NCBI GenBank assembly: GCA_041392835.1
Contig: JAWKLF010000001.1
Span: 868,001-932,000, forward strand
Source: OLB11 sp041392835
GTDB taxonomy: Bacteria > Bacteroidota > Bacteroidia > Chitinophagales > Chitinophagaceae
Length of the DNA stretch: 64,000 nt
Direction: 5' to 3'
The position numbers were made by a program, and so were the translations under genes. Positions within the stretch are counted from its first letter, which is position 1. Every line of letters begins with the position of its first letter. The notes below the pieces were generated by a model that was not told where the DNA came from, searched no databases, and saw nothing but the letters and a program-made list of their open reading frames with translations. Below are positions 15,302-23,691 of the stretch, piece by piece.

Positions 15302-17034
15302 ACAGTAGATATTATAGCCTAATACTTATTTTTTTATTTAGTATCCCTTCTATATCTCATGGGCAGATTGGATTTAATGCCAAAAAAAACAAACAAGCTC
15401 AAGGCATACTCAATACCACAGGCGAATATACCATAGCTGGTATTACCATAAGCGGCACTAAATTCTTAGACGATGAATTGCTTATTTCTATATCGGGACT
15501 TACGGCTGGCGACAAAATAAAACTTCCCAACGATCCTACTATAGCTAGAGCTATTCAAAATTTATGGAAACAAAATCTGTTTGCTGATATTGAAATCAAT
15601 TCTAAAAAAATACAAGGCGATAAAATATTTTTAGACATCCATATTACTGAAAGACCACGTTTATCAAAATTTACTTTTAAAGGTGTAAAAGACAATGAAT
15701 CAAAAGAACTTAAAGACAAAGTAAGCCTCGTAAAATCTAAAGTAGTAACGGAAGCTGCTAAACAAGACGCCGTTGAACGTATAAAAAAATATTTTGTAGA
15801 AAAAGGTCATAACAATGTGAGTGTACGAGTAAAAGAACAATCCGATACAAATTATTTAAACACCGTTATTCTAACTTTTTTAGTTAACAAAGGACAAAAA
15901 GTAAAAATTAATCAAATCAATATTTTTGGTAATGAAAATGCCAATACGCTCAAACTAAAACATCAAATGAAGGGTAGCAAAGAAATGGCTCGTATTTCTT
16001 TGCATCGAGTAGACAAGGAAAGCCTTTATGGTCAAAATCAATCGCCATTTAAAGAATATATAAAAGGACGTGGATTTTTGTCTTTGTCAAAAACGGCAAT
16101 GTTGCTCGACCCACACCTTAGATATGGAGTTTTTTCAGCCTCAAAATTTAATGAAAAAAAATACGACAACGATAAGCAAAGCATCATAGATTATTATAAT
16201 GCACTGGGCTATCGCGATGCCAGTATTGCATCAGATACTATGTATTATGCAGAAAATGGCCACCTGAATGTTGATATCAAAGTCAATGAAGGACACCAAT
16301 ATTATTTTGGCGATATAAGTTGGCTTGGCAATACCAAATACACATCTGAACAGTTAGACAAAATGCTCAATATCAAAAAAGGCGATGTGTTTAATCAAGA
16401 ATTATTAGATAAAAAATTAGGAAAAATACAAAGCATGGATGGCGATGATTTGAGCTCGCTGTATTTAGATGATGGCTACTTAGGTTTTAATAGCGAAGCC
16501 GTAGAAAAATTAGTAGCAAACGACACTATACATTACGAAATACGAATTACAGAAGGCGAACAATACACCTTGCGAAACATCAATATATATGGCAACGATA
16601 AAACACATGAACACGTAATTCGACGTGAGCTACGCACCTTGCCAGGAAACAAATTTAGTCGTGCAGACATCATACGGTCGCAACGTGAAATTGCCAATTT
16701 AGGATTTTTTGATGCCGAAAAAATTGGTATCACACCTGTGCCACACAACGATGGTACTGTAGATATAGACTATACCGTAACCGAAAAATCGGCTGACCAG
16801 TTAGAACTTCAAGCAGGCTTTGGCGGCGGATTGGGTATAACTGGTACTATAGGAGTATCATTCAATAACTTTGCCATGAAAAATATTGGCAAACTAAAAG
16901 AGTGGGACCCGCTACCTATGGGCGACGGCCAAAAACTTTCCATAAGAGGGCAAGCAAATGGTAAATGGTATAATTCTATTACAGGAAGTTTTACAGAACC
17001 TTGGCTTGAGGCAAAAAACCAACTTCGCTTATGA
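15298..17034 (+). CDS. bamA: BamA, part 1: POTRA domains and start of barrel (frameshifted)
   Basis: Central outer-membrane insertase. This 578-residue part has a signal peptide (ending SISHGQ) and about five POTRA domains: YTIAGITISGTKFLDDE; LSKFTFKGVKDNESKELKD; VKINQINIFGNENANTLKL; YYFGDISWLGNTKYTSEQLD; YTLRNINIYGNDKTHEHVI. The first barrel strands follow (LELQAGFGGGLGITGTIGVS, NSITGSFTEPWLEAK). The frame ends in TGA 16 bases after an A6 run, and the rest of the barrel continues in the -1 frame. Adding one G near 17008 would give TEPWLGGKKPTSL, which matches the motif usual in this phylum. A loss of one base, real or by sequencing error, is the simplest reading. Confidence 0.9.
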   Translation: MNSRYYSLILIFLFSIPSISHGQIGFNAKKNKQAQGILNTTGEYTIAGITISGTKFLDDELLISISGLTAGDKIKLPNDPTIARAIQNLWKQNLFADIEINSKKIQGDKIFLDIHITERPRLSKFTFKGVKDNESKELKDKVSLVKSKVVTEAAKQDAVERIKKYFVEKGHNNVSVRVKEQSDTNYLNTVILTFLVNKGQKVKINQINIFGNENANTLKLKHQMKGSKEMARISLHRVDKESLYGQNQSPFKEYIKGRGFLSLSKTAMLLDPHLRYGVFSASKFNEKKYDNDKQSIIDYYNALGYRDASIASDTMYYAENGHLNVDIKVNEGHQYYFGDISWLGNTKYTSEQLDKMLNIKKGDVFNQELLDKKLGKIQSMDGDDLSSLYLDDGYLGFNSEAVEKLVANDTIHYEIRITEGEQYTLRNINIYGNDKTHEHVIRRELRTLPGNKFSRADIIRSQREIANLGFFDAEKIGITPVPHNDGTVDIDYTVTEKSADQLELQAGFGGGLGITGTIGVSFNNFAMKNIGKLKEWDPLPMGDGQKLSIRGQANGKWYNSITGSFTEPWLEAKNQLRL

Positions 17035-17915
17035 GTTTGTATCGCACCTATTTTGCTGGCTCTTTTGGTTCACAGATTACAGGCCATATGACTACATTAG
17101 GCGCCGGCTTATCGCTTAGTAAAAGACTTCGTTGGCCCGATGATTATTTTGTATTATCCTATGGTCTTAATTATCAATTATATAATTTGAAAGATTATAA
17201 TTTCTTTGAAGATTTTTCAAATGGTATAGCAAATAATTTAAGTCTTAGCATCAATTTAATGCGTAACTCTATAGACCAACCTTTGTTTCCACGAAGTGGT
17301 TCTAATATTTCATTGAGTTTACAATTTACAGCACCCTATTCATTGTTTGGTAACAAAGACTACGCCAATCTACCACCATCTGAAAAATACAAATGGATAG
17401 AATATCATAAATATAAATTTAAAGCCGAATGGTATCAGCGTTTAAAGGGAAATTTGATTATGAAGCTCGCAGTAAAACATGGCTACTTGGGATATTACAA
17501 CAAGCACTTACAATCGCCCTTTGAACGATTCCAAATGGGTGGCGATGGTTTGCAAGGCTTTACTATTTATGGACGCGACATCATAGCACATCGTGGCTAT
17601 GAAGTATATACCAACAATGCTGGGGCTACCATTTTTAATAAATACACAGCAGAGGTTCGCTATCCATTTTCCCTCAATCCATCTTCAACTATATATGGGT
17701 TGGCTTTTTATGAGGCAGGAAACGCTTGGGACAATTTTAAATCATTTAACCCTTTTCAGTTAAAGCGTGCTGCTGGGCTAGGTATTCGTATTTATTTGCC
17801 AATGTTTGGTTTGCTTGGGCTTGATTATGGTGTTGGATTTGATAGATTAGCACCGGGTGTAAAATTTGGACAAGCCACTAAGTTTACCTTTATGTTGGGC
17901 TTTGAACCAGAATAG
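17031..17915 (+). CDS. bamA: BamA, part 2: remainder of the beta-barrel
   Basis: The 294-residue continuation of BamA in the -1 frame holds strands SLYRTYFAGSFGSQI, MTTLGAGLSLSKRLRWP, NSIDQPLFPRSGSNISLSLQ, the FQMGGDGLQGFTIYGRDIIA region corresponding to the conserved barrel/L6 segment, KYTAEVRYPFS, and the C-terminal GVGFDRLAPGVKFGQATKFT ending LGFEPE. Its first ATG overlaps the TGA of part 1 (ATGA), so re-initiation is possible on paper. A half barrel made separately would not be expected to work, however. No ompH/skp-like gene follows, as it often does in the phylum. Confidence 0.85.
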   Translation: MSLYRTYFAGSFGSQITGHMTTLGAGLSLSKRLRWPDDYFVLSYGLNYQLYNLKDYNFFEDFSNGIANNLSLSINLMRNSIDQPLFPRSGSNISLSLQFTAPYSLFGNKDYANLPPSEKYKWIEYHKYKFKAEWYQRLKGNLIMKLAVKHGYLGYYNKHLQSPFERFQMGGDGLQGFTIYGRDIIAHRGYEVYTNNAGATIFNKYTAEVRYPFSLNPSSTIYGLAFYEAGNAWDNFKSFNPFQLKRAAGLGIRIYLPMFGLLGLDYGVGFDRLAPGVKFGQATKFTFMLGFEPE

Positions 17916-18053
17916 GCACAAAGGCTGCTACTCTTATACCCATTTACAGAGTTAGTTGGATACTGTTTGCTTTTTTCCCCGCCGTGTCTCCGTTTCGGGA
18001 ACACTGCGGTTCATACCTGATTGATAAGTTGAAGACATTCACTTTTCATTTTA

Positions 18054-18215
18054 CATCAAAATTAATATCTTTCATCCGCATTATATGTGTAATCTCATAA
18101 TGAATTTTCCCTTTCCTGCGCGAGTGTTTGTGCTTATTGTTGAGTGAGTGAAGATATATATATACGGTTTATAAAAATCGCCGATAGCAGTACGACATTA
18201 CAGATGTCGAACAGT
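18054..18215 (+). repeat. Family-2 interspersed repeat, copy 1
   Basis: About 162 bp, from CATCAAAATTAATATCTTTC to GATGTCGAACAGT. The reverse complement of 38307-38465 matches it along its length (about 85-90 percent by eye). It includes the hairpin CGACAT-TACAG-ATGTCG and a TATATATATA tract. There is no ORF. The last 12 bp recur nearby in direct orientation (CTCGAACAGT near 18231). Confidence 0.85.
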
Positions 18216-18240
18216 GTAATCATGGAACATCTCGAACAGT

Positions 18241-18274
18241 TGTTTACATTTTTTAGGATATAAAAATGTAAACA
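18241..18274. repeat. 34-bp palindrome (13-bp perfect arms)
   Basis: TGTTTACATTTTT (18241-18253) and AAAAATGTAAACA (18262-18274) with an 8-nt centre. No T run follows, so it is not an ordinary terminator. It could be a protein-binding site or the core of another small mobile element. Confidence 0.7.
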
Positions 18275-18402
18275 TAAGAGTATTCCTATTAATTTGTATT
18301 TACGCATTTTTATGAAGTACCTCTACATCTTAAATAATGTAAAACAGATTACATCAGAAAATAGCTCCATAAAACACTTAACTAAAACATTTTTCTATAT
18401 AA

Positions 18403-18432
18403 AAAAAAGGCTGCCCAATATGGACAGCCTTT
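18403..18432 (-). terminator. dnaK terminator
   Basis: AAAGGCTG-CCC/GG-CAGCCTTT stem, with a mismatch in the upper part, followed on the minus strand by a run of eight T, 24 bp past the dnaK stop. Confidence 0.85.
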
Positions 18433-18456
18433 GAGCTTCGTTTGTATTTCGATATA

Positions 18457-20361
18457 CTATTTCTCTTCTACTATTTCAGCATCTTGTACTTCGTCGTTTG
18501 CAGCAGAAGCTGTGTTTTCGGCATGAGGAGCATCTGCACCACCTTGAGCTTGTTGCTCATTCATAGCTTTGTACAACTCTTCGCTAGCTGCTTGCCATGC
18601 CTGATTCAAACTTTCTAAAGCACTATCAATAGCGGCCAAGTCTTTACTGCCATGAGCTGTTTTTAGCGAGGCTAAAGCTGTTTCAATGGCCGTTTTTTTC
18701 TCAGCAGGAATTTTGTCGCCATAGTCTTTCAATTGCTTTTCGCTATTAAATATTTGGCTATCGGCCATATTGATTTTTTCAATTTCTTCTTTTAGTTTTT
18801 TATCGGCTTCTTCATTCATTTTAGCATCATTCTTCATTTTCTCTATATCCTCTTTGCTTAGTCCACTACCAGCTTCTATACGAATGTTTTGTTGTTTGCC
18901 AGTGCCTTTGTCTTTAGCACTTACTTGTATGATACCATTGGCATCAATATCAAAAATCACTTCAATTTGAGGTACGCCACGGGGTGCTGGTGGTATGCCA
19001 TCCAGTATAAAGCGTCCTAATGTTTTATTGTCTTTGGCCATAGGGCGTTCGCCTTGAAGCACATTGATTTCTACGCTGGGCTGGTTTTCGGCAGCGGTAC
19101 TAAACACTTCCGATTTTTTGGAAGGTATAGTGGTATTGCTTTCTATAAGTTTTGTAAATACACCGCCTAAGGTTTCTATACCTAAAGAAAGTGGCGTTAC
19201 ATCAAGCAATAAAACGTCTTTTACTTCGCCAGTCAGTACACCACCTTGTATAGAGGCACCTATAGCCACTACTTCATCGGGGTTTACACTTCGATTTGGT
19301 TTTTTGCCAAAGAATTTTTCTACTACTTCTTGTATTTTAGGTATACGGGTACTACCACCAACTAGTATTATTTCGTCTATATCGCTATTGCTTACGCCTG
19401 CATCTTTCATGGCTTTTCTGCAAGGCTCTAAAGTGCGCTCTATGAGGCTATCGGCCAATTGTTCAAACTTAGCGCGAGTTAATTTTTTTACTAAGTGTTT
19501 AGGTACATTGTCTATAGCGGTTATGTATGGAAGATTAATTTCGGTTTCGGTAGAAGACGATAATTCTATTTTTGCTTTTTCAGCAGCTTCTTTGAGTCGT
19601 TGCCAGCTCATGGGGTCTTTGCGCAAGTCCACATTTTCTTCTGCTTTGAATTCGTCTGCCAGCCAGTCCATAATTACTTTATCAAAATCATCACCACCTA
19701 AGTGGGTATCCCCATTAGTAGATTTTACTTCAAAAACGCCATCGCCTAGTTCGAGGATAGATACGTCAAAAGTACCACCACCCAAGTCGAAGACTACAAT
19801 TTTGCTATCTTGATTCTTTTTGTCGAGTCCATAAGCCAATGCAGCTGCTGTCGGCTCGTTTATAATTCTTTTTACAGAAAGCCCAGCTATTTCGCCGGCT
19901 TCTTTTGTAGCTTGGCGTTGCGCATCGTTAAAGTATGCAGGTACGGTTATAACGGCTTCGCTTACTTCTTGCCCTAAGAAATCTTCGGCTGTTTTTTTCA
20001 TTTTTTGAAGTATCATAGCCGATATTTCTTGAGGTGTGTATAAACGACCATCAATATCAACACGAGGGGTGTTGTTATCGCCTTTTACTACTTTATAGGA
20101 GCTTTGAGATATTTCTTCGCTAATTTCATCAAAACGACGTCCCATAAAACGCTTAATACTCATGATGGTGTTGACTGGATTGGTAATAGCCTGACGTTTG
20201 GCAGGGTCTCCAATTTTTCGCTCACCATTTTTTAAAAAACCAACAACGGAAGGGGTTGTTCTTTTTCCTTCATCATTGGCTATCACTACTGGTTCGTTAC
20301 CTTCCATAACGCTCACACAGGAGTTTGTGGTTCCGAGGTCTATGCCTATTATTTTTCCCAT
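18457..20361 (-). CDS. dnaK: Chaperone protein DnaK (Hsp70)
   Basis: ATP-dependent Hsp70 chaperone. Using the ATG at 20361 (MGKIIGIDLGTTNSCVSVME) gives 634 residues, the usual length. An upstream in-frame ATG at 20430 would add 23 unconserved residues and is rejected. Visible motifs are the phosphate-1 loop IDLGTTNS, phosphate-2 VVFDLGGGTFDVSILE, adenosine loop ILVGGSTRIPKIQ, linker DVLLLDVTPLSLGIE, the substrate-binding domain, and the acidic tail ending NDEVQDAEIVEEK. It is a single-gene unit with its own terminator; no grpE or dnaJ is adjacent. A degraded second copy of its 3' end lies at 23.3 kb. Confidence 0.98.
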   Translation of the reverse strand: MGKIIGIDLGTTNSCVSVMEGNEPVVIANDEGKRTTPSVVGFLKNGERKIGDPAKRQAITNPVNTIMSIKRFMGRRFDEISEEISQSSYKVVKGDNNTPRVDIDGRLYTPQEISAMILQKMKKTAEDFLGQEVSEAVITVPAYFNDAQRQATKEAGEIAGLSVKRIINEPTAAALAYGLDKKNQDSKIVVFDLGGGTFDVSILELGDGVFEVKSTNGDTHLGGDDFDKVIMDWLADEFKAEENVDLRKDPMSWQRLKEAAEKAKIELSSSTETEINLPYITAIDNVPKHLVKKLTRAKFEQLADSLIERTLEPCRKAMKDAGVSNSDIDEIILVGGSTRIPKIQEVVEKFFGKKPNRSVNPDEVVAIGASIQGGVLTGEVKDVLLLDVTPLSLGIETLGGVFTKLIESNTTIPSKKSEVFSTAAENQPSVEINVLQGERPMAKDNKTLGRFILDGIPPAPRGVPQIEVIFDIDANGIIQVSAKDKGTGKQQNIRIEAGSGLSKEDIEKMKNDAKMNEEADKKLKEEIEKINMADSQIFNSEKQLKDYGDKIPAEKKTAIETALASLKTAHGSKDLAAIDSALESLNQAWQAASEELYKAMNEQQAQGGADAPHAENTASAANDEVQDAEIVEEK

Positions 20362-20678
20362 ATTAATATATTTTTGAATACAATAGTCAATATTTGTGCC
20401 ATTTGAAAATAAGGGAAAGGATGTCAGCATTTGCGATTTTTTGGCATAAAAAGCATGACGATTTGTATAATACCAATTTTATTTATTAGATAATACAAAT
20501 ATTTTTTTGGTAAATGTCGAAACTATAGTTAAATGCAAATGGACTAATAATAGTATGGAATCAGTATAAAATAGTCTTTGTTGTAGCGTTTTAATAAGTA
20601 GTAAATCATCCCTTCATTTTGAACACAACTGCCTATTCAATTAAGGGTACAATATTATCCCAGTTGAACAATAAAAGA
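20362..20678. other. Region upstream of dnaK
   Basis: 317 bp without a credible gene. It must hold the dnaK promoter, but no confident TAnnTTTG box was placed. An AT-rich part near 20470-20510 has a weak resemblance (ATACCAATTTTATT) to the end of the family-1 repeat, not strong enough to call. Confidence 0.4.
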
Positions 20679-21050
20679 TTACTTGATTATTTGAAGCAGC
20701 ATAGCAATTTGTTCATCCTTAACTTTAAGCTGATTAATAAGCTCATTAGATATAATTTCAGAAACAGTTATATTGCTTTGATAATTTCCACTCGTTGGGC
20801 TGTGAGAAATATTAATATTATTCACTATATCATTAAAAAAATTCTCAATCGGCTCATTTAAGATCTCAGAAAGAAGCGGAATTTTATCTAAACCTATTTT
20901 TGTTTCTCCCCTTTCAATACTTGTGAGATTGCTTACAGACATACTCAATTGCTGTGCTAAATCAGATGCTTTAATATCCTTATTCCTTCTAGCTTTTTTT
21001 ATTTTATTGCCAAGAGATTTATAAAACTCACGTTGATTGTCTTTTATCAT
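20679..21050 (-). CDS. XRE-family HTH transcriptional regulator
   Basis: The 123-residue protein (start taken at ATG 21050, MIKDNQREFYKSLG) has an N-terminal Cro/C1-type helix-turn-helix at about residues 8-65: LGNKIKKARRNKDIKASDLA, QQLSMSVSNLTSIERGETKI, then LDKIPLLSEILNEPIENFF. The C-terminal part is polar, with a short predicted coiled coil (LINQLKVKDEQIAMLLQIIK). It is divergent from the lipoprotein/outer-membrane-protein pair that starts 110 bp away, so it is a plausible regulator of that pair. The DNA target is unknown. Confidence 0.85.
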   Translation of the reverse strand: MIKDNQREFYKSLGNKIKKARRNKDIKASDLAQQLSMSVSNLTSIERGETKIGLDKIPLLSEILNEPIENFFNDIVNNINISHSPTSGNYQSNITVSEIISNELINQLKVKDEQIAMLLQIIK

Positions 21051-21159
21051 GATACTTAATTTACTTGTGTAAAAATACAATTAAAACTGATTGTAATACA
21101 AGTGATAAAAAAAAAGTCTTGGCTTGTAAAATAATAGCTTTGAAAAAAATATTTTTACT

Positions 21160-22347
21160 TTGAAAAAGTATTTAAGCCTTACGACAATCATTATTGTCTC
21201 TATTGTGACTTTTTTTAGTTCATGTAACAAGAAAAATTCATCAGAGGACATCGCTTCTTTATCTGTGTTACCTTATGGTAATGCAAGGATAACTCAAACG
21301 GATCCAAATGAAATATTATATGACAATATGATTACAACAGTTGTATACGGAATAGTCAACCTAACTGATAATGCAGAATTTAAAGCTGTGCTCAATTCGG
21401 AAATTAATAAAAAATTTGATGGTGATGATAACGTACTGTTAAAAACATTGAGTGAAGAGTGTGAACTGCAAGGAATAAACCTCGAACAACTTATGACTAA
21501 TTCTTTACTATTAAACAATAAACAAGAACTAGTACAATATTTACATGATGCTATAAATGGTTTTCAATATTTTGAAGATACCTTATATACTCAAGTATTT
21601 ATTCCGTTTAGAGATGATAAGGATATAATAAATACTATCTCTCCTGTGTGTATGAATTTTGAAGATGAGGATGTAATGGAAGCCTTAAAGAAAGCAAATA
21701 CAAGTATATTGTCAGTTGAAATCGGCGAAGCCGATGCTCAAAATAATACAACTTGGGTGGTATCGGTGAATGAGACGGTTAGTAATAAGGGTACAATAGG
21801 AAATGGAAAACCTAAAATGGGTGGTTCTAATACAAGATCTGCTGGAGATATTCCTCTTTGGGTTTCAAAAATAAATATATCTGATAAAAAAGAAGGATGG
21901 GGTAACGGTCGAGCTGAAATATCACATATTACATATATTATTCGACCTAGTTGTATACGTAATGACTTTTTACTTGCATTACCTTTTTGTAAATTAGCTA
22001 ATGCTGAACTAAATCAATGGTATGAACCTACATATAATGGTCAATTAGGAACTTGGTTATCTCGTAGTTATGTATATTTTGCCGATTGGCAAGCATTGAG
22101 CTATAATGAAAAATTACACACAATATTTTTTGAAAATGATAGAAGAAAAAAATTTGGTCAATCAGTACAAATTTCACCATGCAGCAATAGCGATAATATT
22201 GCCAATTTTTCTTCTAAAGAGCCTTATTACGGAATAATAGAGGCTCTTTCAAATGATTTTTCGACACCTGATTATAATAATCCAAACAAAAAGACGTTTA
22301 CTTTAAATGGGGGCCAGTTTGAGGTTGCTGGATACACTATACAATAG
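21160..22347 (+). CDS. Hypothetical lipoprotein, accessory cluster
   Basis: The 395-residue product starts at a TTG (no ATG is available in frame near the signal peptide). It has a lipoprotein signal ending in VTFFSSC followed by NKKNSSED. The mature part begins with a helical region (EFKAVLNSEINKKFDGDD, LQGINLEQLMTNSLLL, LVQYLHDAINGFQYFEDT). It then has a Thr/Gly/Ser linker (GNGKPKMGGSNTRSAG) and a mixed C-terminal domain with several Trp and Cys. I do not recognise the family. The barrel gene follows after 26 bp, so both are probably made together and may form an outer-membrane pair. Confidence 0.7.
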   Translation: MKKYLSLTTIIIVSIVTFFSSCNKKNSSEDIASLSVLPYGNARITQTDPNEILYDNMITTVVYGIVNLTDNAEFKAVLNSEINKKFDGDDNVLLKTLSEECELQGINLEQLMTNSLLLNNKQELVQYLHDAINGFQYFEDTLYTQVFIPFRDDKDIINTISPVCMNFEDEDVMEALKKANTSILSVEIGEADAQNNTTWVVSVNETVSNKGTIGNGKPKMGGSNTRSAGDIPLWVSKINISDKKEGWGNGRAEISHITYIIRPSCIRNDFLLALPFCKLANAELNQWYEPTYNGQLGTWLSRSYVYFADWQALSYNEKLHTIFFENDRRKKFGQSVQISPCSNSDNIANFSSKEPYYGIIEALSNDFSTPDYNNPNKKTFTLNGGQFEVAGYTIQ

Positions 22348-22373
22348 TTGTAAAGAATAAGTATTTTTGAAAA

Positions 22374-23159
22374 ATGAAAATAAGTGTAATATTTTATCTT
22401 CTTATATTACTTTTTAATAGTACAAGGGCTTCTGCACAAAATACATTTGGTGTTAGATTGTTTCTTACTCCTAAAGTGTGTATAAGCAATAATTCTGGTG
22501 CGAATATGAATTATCATTTTCCTACATCTGGAGGCAATGATATAGACAATCGCGCATCCTTAGCCCTTACTACTGACTGGGCGGCTCAGGGTAGGTATAA
22601 CATACGCCCCACTTTTTCGGCAATATTAGGTATTGGTAGTAGTTATGTTCGTCAGGCATTTAAAGAGTCTGATGTTGTTCATAATGGGGTGTATAAGCGA
22701 GTTTATTACAAATACTTTTTTCAAAAGGCAACATTACTTTTCGAAAAGCGATTTACAATAAATAGGAATTCATTTTTTTTAGTTGATTTTGGAAGCGATT
22801 TTATTTTTGATTTATTTAGGAACAGACCTAAATACAAAGGAGCATTGGTCGAGAAGTATAGAAGAAATGAAAACGAAAAATCATATGGTGAGTATGAAGT
22901 TTATGTATTTAAAACGAACGTAAGCACTTTTAATCCTATCCTTTCTTTAGGAATTGGATATCAGTATAAGCTTTGGAAAAAAATCTCGTTTGTTGCCACT
23001 TTAGACTTTAAACAAGGCTTTAAACCCCAAGTAAATTCGGTAGCGTATTATTATGAATACTATCCTTCCTCTCCTGGTCATGTTGGAAAGAGCCATGTTT
23101 ATTCGGGTAATAATGGGCAAAGTTTAAATCTTAATTTGGGCATTGATTATAGTTTTTAG
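22374..23159 (+). CDS. Outer membrane beta-barrel protein, accessory cluster
   Basis: The 261-residue protein has a signal peptide (LLILLFNSTRASAQ) and a barrel-like pattern: FGVRLFLTPKVCIS, AAQGRYNIRPTFSAILGIG, KATLLFEKRFTI, FLVDFGSDFIFDL, SLGIGYQYKLWKKISFVATL, LNLNLGIDYSF with a terminal Phe. It is related in layout, but not obviously in sequence, to the 10.6 kb barrel protein. It is co-transcribed with the lipoprotein just upstream, and an inverted-repeat hairpin lies 68 bp after the stop. Confidence 0.75.
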   Translation: MKISVIFYLLILLFNSTRASAQNTFGVRLFLTPKVCISNNSGANMNYHFPTSGGNDIDNRASLALTTDWAAQGRYNIRPTFSAILGIGSSYVRQAFKESDVVHNGVYKRVYYKYFFQKATLLFEKRFTINRNSFFLVDFGSDFIFDLFRNRPKYKGALVEKYRRNENEKSYGEYEVYVFKTNVSTFNPILSLGIGYQYKLWKKISFVATLDFKQGFKPQVNSVAYYYEYYPSSPGHVGKSHVYSGNNGQSLNLNLGIDYSF

Positions 23160-23226
23160 CTATAATAATAGGAATAGAATGTATGTTTTTTTATTCTTTT
23201 AATTATGAAAAAAACTCTGAGAATTT

Positions 23227-23268
23227 TACCAATCTTAAATTGGTTCAGATGAATTTAAGATTGGTATA
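23227..23268. repeat. Family-1 repeat remnant (copy E), inverted pair forming a hairpin
   Basis: Two family-1 ends face each other: ACCAATCTTAAATT (23228-23241) and AATTTAAGATTGGT (23252-23265), a perfect 14-bp stem with a 10-nt loop, followed by ATAATTTTT. It probably acts as the terminator of the barrel gene. Confidence 0.7.
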
Positions 23269-23297
23269 ATTTTTACATTTACATATTTATGAATACA

Positions 23298-23384
23298 AAA
23301 GGCTACCCTTTTAATAAAGCCTCTTTGAATCTTCAGTTATATACCTATTATTTTTCCACTACTATTTCAGCATCTAGTACTTCT
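23298..23384 (-). pseudogene. Relic of a second dnaK 3' end and terminator
   Basis: Aligns with 18411-18497: first the terminator region (AAAGGCT..CCC...AAAGCCT against AAAGGCTGCCC...CAGCCTTT), then the coding tail. On the minus strand the tail reads EVLDAEIVVEK-stop, compared with EVQDAEIVEEK-stop in intact dnaK. Similarity stops just upstream of GAAGTAC. The remnant is non-functional. Confidence 0.7.
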
Positions 23385-23493
23385 CTAATTTATCGTTTTT
23401 AGAAAAAAAATTCGAAGATTATAAATTGTCAAAACAAGACAGGAAATGGGAGGGACTTTGTTTTCAAAATTGCGGAGTGTATCACTCGTGCTA
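23385..23493. other. Short non-coding gap
   Basis: Nothing recognisable between the dnaK relic and the small gene at 23494. With the two entries to its left it makes up the 333-bp gene-free stretch 23160-23493. Confidence 0.4.
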
Positions 23494-23691
23494 TTATTTT
23501 TTTGTATTCTCAAGATTTTTGAGAAGTTCTACAGCTGGCACATGTACGATTTTGCCATTACGACCAAAAACTAAGGATTCGCCATGAAGTGCTGATTCTT
23601 TTACCAATTTCTCGTAGGCTATACGAAAACCTAAAGTAATTTTCTTTAATAAAATTTCATTTTCCTTACTAATAGTTCGCTTCGTTACCAT
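23494..23691 (-). CDS. Small partner protein of the zeta-toxin-like ATPase
   Basis: A protein of 65-67 residues (ATG at 23691 or 23697: MVTKRTISKENEILLKKITL...). It has a helical N-terminal half and a short strand-like C-terminal motif SLVFGRNGKIVHVPAVELL. A small ORF with this kind of 'GKIV.V...EL' end commonly sits next to COG4185-type zeta-like ATPases, and it may be the cognate antitoxin. The reading frame overlaps the upstream ATPase gene by about 23-29 bp, so the two are translationally coupled. The order is enzyme first, then small protein, the reverse of the classic epsilon-zeta layout. Antitoxin function is inference. Confidence 0.65.
   Translation of the reverse strand: MVTKRTISKENEILLKKITLGFRIAYEKLVKESALHGESLVFGRNGKIVHVPAVELLKNLENTKK

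Larger units (their letters stand above)
17916..18402. other. Gene-free stretch between bamA and the dnaK terminator
   Basis: No credible ORF on either strand. It contains an imperfect GC-rich inverted repeat soon after bamA (about 17980-18015, CCGTGTCTCCG...CGGGAACACTGCGG), the family-2 repeat, a 34-bp palindrome and a smaller hairpin ATGTAA-AACAGA-TTACAT near 18340. Confidence 0.6.

Noticed and set aside
17013..17019. Programmed -1 frameshifting as the established mode of bamA expression
   Set aside because: The heptamer is suggestive, but adding one G restores the family motif LGGKKP and no downstream stimulator stem was seen. It is kept only as an alternative.
17916..18402. A structured stable RNA (tmRNA, 6S or SRP RNA) in the bamA-dnaK gap
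   Set aside because: No tag peptide, SRP tetraloop region or 6S-like bubble could be found; the structure seen is explained by repeats.
19064..19813. 249-codon plus-strand ORF inside dnaK
   Set aside because: An antisense shadow of a highly conserved gene, Ser/Pro-rich with no family signature.
18457..23384. Genomic island integrated into the dnaK 3' end
   Set aside because: The fragment lies beyond the 5' side of the intact gene and there is no integrase, so attL/attR geometry does not fit. A decayed duplication is simpler.
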